A model generated the notes under the pieces. The model saw only the letters and a program-made list of their open reading frames with translations, was not told the origin of the DNA and did no database searches. From Selaginella moellendorffii (Eukaryota; Streptophyta; Lycopodiopsida; Selaginellales; Selaginellaceae), in the NCBI RefSeq assembly GCF_000143415.4, contig NW_003314290.1, positions 1-64,000 of the forward strand: a stretch of 64,000 nucleotides of DNA, in the 5' to 3' direction. Positions 21,193-30,475 of this stretch are shown here, in pieces; the first letter of the stretch is position 1; every line of letters begins with the position of its first letter. The translations under genes were made by a program, and so were the position numbers.

Positions 21193-21224
21193 CGTATGTC
21201 CAATCCTTCGTATGTCCAATCCTT
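21193..21224 (+). repeat. 16-base tandem duplication causing a frameshift
   Basis: CGTATGTCCAATCCTT occurs twice back to back inside the exon 21158-21281. With one copy the exon is open through to its donor site; with two, a TGA at about 21248 ends the frame. Confidence 0.9.
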
Positions 21225-21696
21225 CAGAATCAGCAGTGCGCCCAAGTGATATCGGTCCTAGTTCCTCAATAGCAGTTGATGGTAAATACAGTATAGTCGA
21301 TTCAATGTGCTAATGAGTTTGTTTTTAGTAGCACGGGAGGATACCATCTCAATCGAAGGGAGATATTTGGACATGCATATGGATCCGCCAGTGGACTCTA
21401 CTTGCCTGCAAGAGTCATCAGAGCTGGTGGAGGCTACTATCCATATCAACGCCAAGCAAGCTGACCACGCTCCACTTGATGCTGCCCATACCACTGAGTC
21501 AATCTTGTCCACGTATCCAACTGACGGTGACCAGGCGCCATTGGACCCGCATGAGGCCGCCCCAGCCGCCGAGCCGGTCGTATCCTCATTTCCAACGTGT
21601 GCCCAATCGTCTGACTACGCGCCGTTGGAACCTCCCTACACCGCCCTTGCTGCCTGTTCGGTCATGTCCACTTTGCCAACGGAGGCACCAGCTGAA

Positions 21697-21718
21697 ATGG
21701 CGTGTGATCACACGCCAT
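21697..21718. repeat. Perfect palindromic unit in a coding exon
   Basis: ATGGCGTGTGA then TCACACGCCAT is a perfect 22-base palindrome. It is read in frame as part of EMACDHTPSE in the Pro/Ala-rich linker of the cargo gene. Confidence 0.95.
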
Positions 21719-21771
21719 CGGAACCACCCCATGCCACTGTTGAGCCAGTTGTACCAGAGTCTATAGCTGAA

Positions 21772-21793
21772 ATGGCATGTGCCCACACGCCAT
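21772..21793. repeat. Palindromic unit in a coding exon
   Basis: ATGGCATGTGC then CCACACGCCAT, read in frame as EMACAHTPSD, 53 bases after the previous unit and in the same frame. The two give a small repeated peptide block. Confidence 0.93.
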
Positions 21794-22814
21794 CGGATGC
21801 GATTGACCCCACATTGCAGAGGAGAGTATTTCCGCCCTTCACGTTTCCTCGACCAAAACCCTCTGAACGACCATCGGGAGCACCATTCGCTAATATTGTA
21901 GATGGTAAAATTGACTTGTACCATTTTTTATGCTGACGCATTTCATTTCAGAGTCACGGCGAAAGTACTGTATCGTTTTTGATCTGAACGGTGTCCTTTT
22001 CTCCCATGAGCGTGGCTCGTCCTCGAATGTCACTGCACCCTCCAAAGCCTGCGGTCGCAAGTTGGTCAAAAGAGACAGATTCACATTAATCACACGGGAG
22101 AAACTGCGGGATCTAATAATGACCATGCGACACTTAAAACAGAGGGCAGGGTTCAATTTGCAATTGGGAGTTTGGACATCCATGATGCGCCACAATGCAT
22201 TAACGTTGCTACAGATGATGCACGATCAGACGCGAGTAATATTACCATTTGACTTTCTCCTAACGCAGGAGGATTGCTTGACTATGGTCCATGTGAGGGG
22301 TAGCAAGCCCATCTTCGTCAAGGCAGAGGCTGTAGTGATAAACCGGACTGCTAGGTCAAGTGAAATCCTCATCATCGATGACTCGCCGATTAAAACTGCA
22401 GCGAACACGCACACATATGCAGTGCACCCCATCTCTTGCAGTATGGAAACTAGGGAGAAGAAACCGTATGTTCTGGGGGACCTTGCAAAACGGCTTGAAG
22501 CGATGGTGATAGAGAACCGGCCAGTCCAGGAGGTGGCTGCAGAAATCAACCAAATGGCAGATGGAACGGTATATCAGAAGCCATTTGATCGGACAGACAC
22601 CAGTCATCATTTATGGCATGTATATTGTCTAGCCAAGCACTATCCGCATCTCCATAATCTGCTCAACCGGATGGGTTCTTCGACCACTGAACATGAGCGT
22701 GGACGTATTAGAGAAGAGATGGCATTACTATTGGGTTTAAATCCTGATAGTGTGGAGAGTGATGAAATTCCAAGATTATTGTATAGGCGTTGGAGGCAAA
22801 AAATAACAGTCTGA

Positions 22815-23230
22815 GATGGCATGTATTTATTTAAAAATGTAACTTATTATGGCATGGGGTTCCATGCCATTGTATTAATATTAAAAGACAATTCTTTGAG
22901 AGGATTTGCATTATACTAGAAGTGTTACAGCATGTTATTGGAAGTCTACGAAGTTGTTTTATTAATAAGGGGAAAGTAAAGATTGAATGGGGACTTGGGC
23001 TCCACCTAGACTCGGAGCAACTGAGCCAATATTAAAAGGATGGAAAGAAATTGGACGATGATGACAAGGAGAAGAGAGAGGTGAAGCAGTGGCAGGGGGA
23101 GGAGAAGTGATTGAGTAGACATTTCCTTGTTTAAAATAAAATGGCATGTGCCTCAATGCAGTTGAATTTTGTTATATTTATATACTATATAAAGGTTTGG
23201 AAACCTTATTTTACAAGTGGGATAATGACA
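22815..23230. other. Right subterminal region of the transposon
   Basis: AT-rich sequence between the cargo-gene stop codon and the right terminal repeat. It includes a near-perfect palindromic unit at 22849-22870 (ATGGCATGGGG then TTCCATGCCAT) and a broken one at about 23141-23162. No gene was seen. Confidence 0.6.
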
Positions 23231-23256
23231 ATTCCCACTTTAACGAAATAGAGCTT
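23231..23256 (-). repeat. Right terminal inverted repeat
   Basis: Bases ending CTTTAACGAAATAGAGCTT; the reverse complement of 9127-9152 over at least 22 bases. The right ATTC target copy follows at 23257-23260. Confidence 0.9.
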
Positions 23257-23260
23257 ATTC

Positions 23261-25226
23261 TACTTTAGTCACTTAACCGCACCTCCGACCACTTGGAGGA
23301 GTCTCATTCACAACCTCCATAAGTCCCATTCAGAACTTGGGGCTTGCTAGCCCCGCGAATGGCATCCACACCACTCAACTTTTGCACTTGGTCCAAGTGC
23401 TCCACGTGTCCGATCCCATGACCGACACTCCAAGGCACCACCGACACATCAGCCCGTTACGCTAAGGCCATGCCCCTTTCACCTTGGTCACACCGGTGGT
23501 CTAACACCACCTACATCATAGTCCCGTCTCTCAAAGACTAGGCCATCTGTCCGTGAGTGATCATCCTCGATCCACTCCTTAGCATCCCTAGGATGCCCGC
23601 AGATATGGGGAATAGCCTTCCCCGACATCTCTTTTCCAGTCCTTACCAAGTCCCTTTTCATCCATGGCCGTGTTCGCCAACATTGCCACTGGATCAAGGC
23701 CCGCAGGCCCGACCACTAAGTCCCACGGTCCTCTGGGACCTCTCACCACACGACTGCGTCCTTGGTCACTGCCCCAGAGGACTGCTCCTCTTCCTTTCCA
23801 CAGTCTAGGCCTTTGGGACAACATTTCGGAACACCGTGGCCTTACGCGAGCCACCTGGGTACTCTCCCCACCTTCCGCCTTTAGGTGCTCTAGCCATGGG
23901 CTTAGAGCGAGGTTCCGTTGAGCCACGACAGGTATCCAAGTAGGTAGTGCCACCCACACTTGGACTCGGCAAGTCGATCTCCCGGGGGAACTAGAGCTGG
24001 CTCTTGAACACTTCACCAAGCTACCCCGCTTGTCGGTCCGTATTCACTCTAGTCTTGGACTTCCCAGTGGTCAACTCATCACCCAACACTGGGTATGGCC
24101 TTCCTGGACCAAACTGGTCCTTCCTGGGCCAAACTGGCCCTTCCTGGCCCAACTGGCTCCACTGGGCTCCAACCCCCACACTCTCCCTACTATACTTTTG
24201 GAACCCCCCGCAGCCCCCCCCCCCCCCCCCTCGGGGGATGATCGCTTTGGGCTTTCACCCAACTGCCTGTATTAGTATTCGAACTCGGACTCGGACTCGG
24301 ACTCGGTCTCGGTCTCGGTCCCGGATTCGGACTTGGACTCCATCTCGGACTCCATCTCGGACTCCATCTCAGGTCCATCTCGGACTCCATCTCGGGTCCA
24401 TCTCAGGTCCATTTCGGACTCCATCTCGGGTCCATCTCGGACTCCATCTCGGGTCCATCTCGGGTCCATCTCGGACTCCATCTCGGGTCCATCTCGGATT
24501 CCATATCGGACTCCATTTCGGGTCCATCTCGGACTCCATCTCGAACTCCATATCGGACTCCACTTCGGATCCATCTCGGACTCCGTCTCGGACTCCATAT
24601 CGGACTCCACTTCGAATCCATCTCGGACTCCGTCTCGGACTCCATATCGGACTCCACTTCGGGTCCATCTTGGACTCCATCTCGGACTCCATATCGGACT
24701 CCATTTCGGGTCCATCTCGGACTCCATCTCGGACTCCATCTCGGACTCCATATCGGACTCCACTTCGGATCCATCTCGGACTTCGTCTCGGACTTTATAT
24801 CGGACTCCACTTCGGATCCATCTCGGACACCGTCTCGGACTCCATATCGGACTCCACTTCGGGTCCATCTCGGACTCCATCTCGGACTCCATATCGGACT
24901 CCATATCGGACTCCATTTCGGGTCCATCTCGGACTCCATCTCGGACTCCATATCGGACTCCATTTCGGGTCCATCTCGGACTCCATCTCGGACACTTCCA
25001 CGTGTCATGTGTTGGTCCTTTTTGGGTCCCCTTTTGGAGCCTTGCTTATTGCTCGCTTCGTGCTCGCTCCTTGAGCACTTTATTAGGAGTTCCACTCTCG
25101 CTCTCAACCTTCCAAGTCAAAGCTTTTAGTCCAAACGTGTTACGCTCGTTTGGCTTTTGCTTCGGCCACTACCATGTGGCACCCTTTCCAGCTCCACTTT
25201 GGGGCCTAGGGATTTTGTGTCTCACA
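23261..25226 (-). mobile_element. 3' LTR of the inner LTR element (remainder)
   Basis: Continues the LTR interrupted at 9126 and ends at GTGTCTCACA (25226), the reverse complement of the LTR start. With 9103-9126 the LTR is about 1.99 kb, close to the 1.84 kb LTR at 30476-32316. It includes the minisatellite and poly-C tract. The polypurine-like GGGTGGTGGAG lies directly outside it (25227-25240, minus strand), as expected for the internal side of a 3' LTR. Confidence 0.85.
24270..25000 (-). repeat. LTR-internal minisatellite
   Basis: Reverse-complement form of the GAGATGGAGTCC/GAGATGGACCCG array, about 730 bases. It creates several overlapping ORFs of up to 356 codons rich in Ser, Arg, Thr and Pro that are artefacts of the 12-base period. 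Confidence 0.95.
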
Positions 25227-28200
25227 ACTCCACCACCCATAGACGAAGTTCGATGTCCTCATCGAACGATAAACCATTTTATAAAGTAACACCCGCATGT
25301 GTTACCATTTCCATCCTTGGCACCTAGCCAATATTTGTCAATGGTTTGACATTGAAGGCCCACTATGCCTTCTCCATCCTCTAAGGAGGGTAGTCTCTCC
25401 AACTTAGAGACTGATTAGACCACATGTAGTGGTTCTCTCCTTTTATTGATTTAGTTCTTGCTAAACCTCTTAGAGACCCTTCTCTAAGTCAATACCACTA
25501 CTCCTTCTCGAGTATTCTCAATTTCCATTGATTGAACGTTTGCACCTTGGAACTTTTACTCTTTGACTTCTGGAAGTCAATTCCCTAGGTGTCTCCAACA
25601 CCTTGCATTGCACATATTGTGCAACTCCACTCCCTCATCCTAGAAAGTTCTCTACTTGAGGGCACCATCATCCTCTCTTCTATTTCGTGCCATCTTGGGC
25701 ACTAAGTTCCAGTTATCATACTTTGTGCTAGGGCTGTCCATGGCCCTATCATTTGGCTACTTTACCGCTCCCTCCCTCGGAGCTTCCCCTTTCGCCAAAC
25801 CGGAGCAATTCGGAATCCATCCTTGGAAACTCGCTTCCTTTCCCGCAATTTGTTAGTGTCCAACACATTAGTGTTCCTCGCCTAACTTTGCCACTTGGAT
25901 TCCTTCTAAGGGATTCCACGGCCCTATCTTGGCCACTCATCTTTTGCTCCTATCCGTTGATTGTTGCACCAAGCAACACTGAATCTCTACCTCCCTCCTT
26001 GAGGTATTCTTTTGATTCCATAGCAAAGGCTCTGCTTTGCCAAGACTAGGGTGTTCACCCCTAGTAAGTCTCTTTAGCATCTTCTGCAGTGGGCTCTATC
26101 CACGGCCCAACTTTGTGACCCTCCCATAGGTCTCTTTAGAGATTACTTTCCTTGGACACACTATGCCATCGCAATGATATAGCTCATTTCCCTAAGGTGC
26201 TTTTCCCACTTGGTCACCTTGACCAAGCCACACCATCATCAATAGTTCAAATCAACACTTTGAACTAGGAACCTTATTCCTTAGCCCAAACAAGGACCTT
26301 GTCCTTATTTAGCCACAAGATCACCTAGTGATCTCACCTCGGCACCTTAACAGGTTTGCCAACAGGTACTAGGTCTTCCAAACCTTTAACTTGTTAACTA
26401 CGACCCCGGGGGCATCCCCCACACTTGGCGGTGCGCCCAAGCCAGCCCTTCCGGCCAAGGGTCCATAGCAACTGAGACTGGGTGTCCCCATCTCATTCAC
26501 CACGTCCTTGGTGCCACTGGCACCAAAGTGTTCAAGTTAGATATGCTGAGCCACACTAAGAAATCTAACCGTGCATCACGACTCCGAAGCATCCCTCGCT
26601 TGGCGGTGTGCCTAAACCAATCTCCCCACTGAGAGTCCATGACCACCGAAATATGAGTGTCCTTATATTCCAAACCATCACCACGCCCTAGTGATTTGGG
26701 ACTCGAACCCAAGCACTAGAGGGTCGGGACTCGAACCCAACCTCCGTATATGCATCTACGGATGGCATCACCCAGGATGCTTGGCGTGACTCCCCACGCC
26801 GGTGCACCAACTTATACTCAACGCGCGCTATAGATCACAGCTTAGGAACCTAGTTCCTCTGCACTGCCAAGTCCTCTCACTTGACAAGCCTGTGATCATG
26901 CATGGACTCCTCCATGCTTGGCCCCATGGCCCACCCTTTTTGAAGTTATCACCTTCAACTAGGGTATTTGTTCCCCTGACTTGCCAATCTCGCTTTGGCA
27001 AGTCCTTCGACCACTGTAACATGGTTTTTGGACAAGCGTGAAAGCCCTTGATCATCGACTTTCGTTCAAAGCCTTCTCTTTGAACACTCGGGAACTACTT
27101 CCCCAACCTTGATAGCCTTGCCTCATGGCAAACTTCAAGACCACGCTTCTGCTGCGCCATTCTGATTTCGCGCGTTCCTTGAACCATTTACGCTTGGCCT
27201 TTCTAAGTACTAAGCTACCTAAAATCCTCTTTGGGAACCTTGAAGGAACTCTGTCCCTTAGCTTGTTAAGGCCCCCCCTTTCTGCAAGCTTTCCAATTAC
27301 CATATAGTCTAACATGGACAATTCCATCTTTTAGACTCTCCATGGCATCATGGTTGCTAGCGGCAACACCCTCGAACCCCCACTTGATTCTCCACTCCCA
27401 GCTGGCATAACCAACCTTGGTTATGCCCTTCGATTCCTATGGTTCGGTTTTATCCCCTTACTTCTTGCTTTTGGCTTTACACCTTTCCTTCGGTCATTCT
27501 CCTCCAGACCAGGAGGATAGCTTTGCACTTTCTATCATGCTTTAGCAAGTATTCTTAGGGATGAACCTACCCAATAGCCCAGGGAGTGGTTCCTCAATCC
27601 GGGTATGCTCACCTTATAATCCCACACACTAGGATTACATTGTTGCTTATGGGCCTTTACATGCCCATCACTAGCTTTGCCAAAATTCCATTTTTGGCTT
27701 TGTCCAACTTGGGTAGACAGTCCTCTCCTGTCTCCGCAACCTTGGACATTTGGATAGCACCTTCTATCCATCATTCGCTAGACTTAGTCCCTTGGGCTTT
27801 ATCCATTGCCCTCGCGACATCAAACACCACCTTCTAGTGTTCTAGAGTGTTCGGGTGTCCCAATGATGGCTTTCTTGACAATGAGTATTTCCTTTTATGA
27901 CATTGACTTACTATATCGCAACATAAGCAACTTATCCCCCGTAAGGGTATATCCGACTTCCCTATGCTAGAAGTCTTGGGTAGCTACCTTCTACCCGTTT
28001 AACCAGTTATTTTGCACCTCTTGCTTAGTTGCCTCATAGTTGTCAAGTCCTACAACTCATTGTTTGGTGCTTACACACCTCCATCATTATCTGGGTCACC
28101 ACACTCCAACTGCATGCTCTGCAGCTTAGGTTATGCCATTCCCATTTCCATTGGGATTCCTTTGGCAAGGGGTTCTCATGAACCCACCAACATAGCCTCA

Positions 28201-29265
28201 AGGTATCACACCTTGGCACATTTGGTGTCTCCACACCATCGGCTCCACGAGCCTACCTCTATGACACTTCCCCTTCGTGTTTAAGTCTTTGCCAAGACCC
28301 ACACCGCTCTTTCTCATGCCAACCATCCGTTAGCACTGCACCATAGAGGTCACACACAACTTTGTGTCAAAGTTGTTTTCTTCTGGGAACACCTTTCCCA
28401 TAACTTTAGCATGGCACATTTGCCATCGATGATACCCTCTGTTCTCATCCTTGGATCCTATGATCCCCCCCCCATCCTTCATGGGGTACAACACACCTCA
28501 GTCCAAATGCTTCAATCAGTCCTTTTAGGACCTTTCCTTGACTCTACTTGAGTTATCCAGCAGTTTTGGACTTGGTTCATCCACAGACCCGTAAGGTCCC
28601 ACTTGTGAGGCACTAGCTCACTGGAATACACTTCCTGCATTCCTGTCCTACTCAGAAGGACTATTTTCACAAGTGTTACTCTGACACTTGTTTTTGTTCT
28701 CTGGGGCAACCTCTGCCCCTTAGGACTACTTGTCCATGTGATGAGAATACCAACTCATCTCTAAGTACACCCCCCAACTCCTTGGGTTGTTCCAGCATTT
28801 ATTAAAGGTAGCCTCGGCTACCATTTCAAGGACTTGAGTCCTCTTCCGTATTTGACCTCCCACGGTCGTTACTTCTGGTCTCACATTCATGAGCACCAAC
28901 CTCAACTATATGAGGATAATCTTGTGACTCCCTTATTGCTTTGGAGTCTTTATCTTTCCTATGATCCCAACTTTAGTTGTTTACCACAACTACATTGGCC
29001 CGTTTGCTGAGTCAAACGCTCATCTGGATCACCTCCTCAACTCAACGAGGAAAACCTTGCACTATTCCCAAGATCCCAAAGTCGTCCCATTATTGGCCCC
29101 TTTTCTATCCCCCACCTTGCCTACAAGTTCACACATGAACTGTAATGGAGAGCCATGTCTTCCCGACCTGCTACTCCTCAAGGATAGGCCCACTTCTCGG
29201 ACCTTCCGTTGCCAACACCAGTGGTGATATACTTGAGCACCAATAAAAGTCGGACTAAGGAACAG
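25227..29265 (-). mobile_element. Internal region of the inner LTR element
   Basis: About 4.0 kb between the polypurine tract and primer-binding site with no gag, protease, reverse transcriptase or integrase frame; ORFs are short and unrelated to these proteins. The family is therefore a large non-autonomous type. Two tandem words resembling a tRNA B box (GGTTCGAGTCCC on the minus strand) occur at about 26697-26745 and also in the copy at 7868-7915. Confidence 0.75.
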
Positions 29266-29279
29266 CTCCAATACCAAAT
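29266..29279 (-). other. Primer binding site of the inner LTR element
   Basis: Minus strand TGGTATTGGAGCTG, immediately inside the LTR end at 29280. It matches ten of twelve bases of the usual plant initiator-tRNA-Met site. Confidence 0.6.
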
Positions 29280-29760
29280 TGTAAGCGACTAATTTTTCCA
29301 TTCTACTTTAGTCACTTAACCGCACCTCCGACCACTTGGAGGAGTCTCATTCACAACCTCCATAAGTCCCATTCAGAACTTGGGGCTTGCTAGCCCCGCG
29401 AATGGCATCCACACCACTCAACTTTTGCACTTGGTCCAAGTGCTCCACGTGTCCGATCCCATGACCGACACTCCAAGGCACCACCGACACATCAGCCCGT
29501 TACGCTAAGGCCATGCCCCTTTCACCTTGGTCACACCGGTGGTCTAACACCACCTACATTATAGTCCCGTCTCTCAAAGACTAGACCATCTGTCCGTGAG
29601 TGATCATCCTCGATCCACTCCTTAGCATCCCTAGGATGCCCGCAGATATGGGGAATAGCCTTCCCCGACATCTCTTTTCCAGTCCTTACCAAGTCCCTTT
29701 TCATCCATGGCCGTGTTCGCCAACACTGCTACTGGATCAAGGCCCGCAGGCCCGACCACT
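29280..29760 (-). mobile_element. 5' LTR of the inner LTR element, right part
   Basis: Begins TGTAAGCGACTAATTTTTCC (reverse of the LTR end) and stops at CCCGACCACT (29760), where the sequence switches to internal DNA in the opposite orientation. Joined in reverse to 7223 it rebuilds an uninterrupted LTR (GGGACTT then AGTGGTCGGG, as seen intact at 38385-38402). Confidence 0.85.
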
Positions 29761-30475
29761 TTAGACTTAGCAAGTGGAGCTTTTACCATAGAACCGAAAG
29801 AATACCTCAAGGATGGAGGTAGTGATTCTATGTTGCTTGGTGCAATAATCAATGGATAAGAGCAAAAGACTAGTGGCTAAGAAAAGAACCATAGGAATCA
29901 TGGGACAGAACTCAAATGGCAAAGTTAGGCCAAGAACACTAATGTGTTGAATGCTAACAGATTGTGGGAAGGTAATGTGTTTCCAAGGATGGATTCCCAA
30001 TTGCTCCGATTTGGCAAAGGTGGAAGCTCTAAGGGAGGGAGCAATAAAGTAGCCAAATGATAGAACCGTGGATAGCTTTAGCACAAATTATGATAACTGA
30101 AACTTAGTGCCAAAGGTGGCACAAAATAGAAAAAAGGATAATGGTGCCTTCAAGTAGAGAACTTCCTAGGATGATGGAAATTGAGACTACTCAAGAATGA
30201 GTAGTGGGATGGAGATAGATAAGGTGTCTCTAACAGGTTTAGCAAGAACTAAACCAATAAAAGAAGAGAACCATCACAAATGGTCGAATGAGCCTCTAAG
30301 TTGGAGAAACTATGCTCCTAGAGGATGGATAAGGCATGGTGAGCCTTTGGTGTCAAACTATTGACAAATATTGGCTAAGTGCCAAGGATGGAAAGGGTAA
30401 TACATACTAATATTACTTTATAAAATAGTTTATCGTTTGATGAGGACATCAAACTTCATCTATGGGTGGTGGAGT
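29761..30475 (+). mobile_element. Outer LTR element, internal region part 3
   Basis: Plus-oriented internal DNA matching the reverse complement of 25227-26045. It continues the internal sequence that ends (inverted) at 7224 and leads into the polypurine-like GGGTGGTGGAG (30464-30474) before the 3' LTR. No coding frame is seen. Confidence 0.75.

Larger units (their letters stand above)
16785..22814 (+). pseudogene. ParB-like / methyltransferase-like / FCP1-HAD fusion gene
   Basis: ATG 16785-16787 is the last codon of exon 1. Exon 2 starts at 17027 (ARNCVLLPATV). It carries a ParB-like region (VYTIDVSRIEIQSKYNHRL to FYAVSGQHSS). The next large exon (18668-19976) ends in a methyltransferase-like motif (CVVEYNCGGLFFRAALLKG). 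Small exons 20027-20101, 20158-20229 and 20279-20422 encode a Lys/Ser-rich linker. Exon 20470-21036 encodes a strongly acidic tract of Glu then Asp runs. Exons 21094-21108, 21158-21281 and 21329-21904 encode a Pro/Ala-rich linker. Exon 21952-22814 encodes an FCP1/NIF-type HAD domain with FDLNGVL (Asn for the second Asp) and ILIIDDSP. Phases agree at every junction from 19976 on. Lesions are the 408-base tandem duplication with a one-base deletion near 17941, an in-frame TAG at 18139 (18548 in the repeat), and the 16-base duplication at 21193-21224. Nearly every intron contains a palindromic unit or is very short. Confidence 0.7.
9127..23256. mobile_element. Complete 14.1-kb TIR DNA transposon (copy 2)
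   Basis: Both ends carry a terminal inverted repeat of about 24 bases, reading inward A(T/A)GCTCTATTTCGTTAAAG and on to TGGGA. The element interrupts an LTR: the LTR's last 24 bases are at 9103-9126 and the rest continues at 23261, and ATTC is present on both sides. Inside are a DUF7869-type transposase gene (minus strand, 10683-13823), a divergent multi-domain cargo gene (plus strand, 16785-22814), a small ORF (9787-10146), subterminal 20-base motifs and more than 20 copies of a 22-base palindrome. A second copy of its left 1.45 kb lies inverted at 1-1468. Both main genes carry lesions, so this copy is probably not autonomous. Confidence 0.88.

Noticed and set aside
9127-23256. Helitron, Maverick/Polinton or Crypton identity
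   Set aside because: There is no rolling-circle helicase, protein-primed polymerase, capsid or tyrosine recombinase; true terminal inverted repeats and a DDE-type protein are present instead.
26697-26745. Possible tRNA genes (GGTTCGAGTCCC words, also at 7868-7915)
   Set aside because: Only B-box-like words are present, twice in tandem; no cloverleaf, A box or acceptor stem could be fitted, and they lie inside non-autonomous retroelement DNA.
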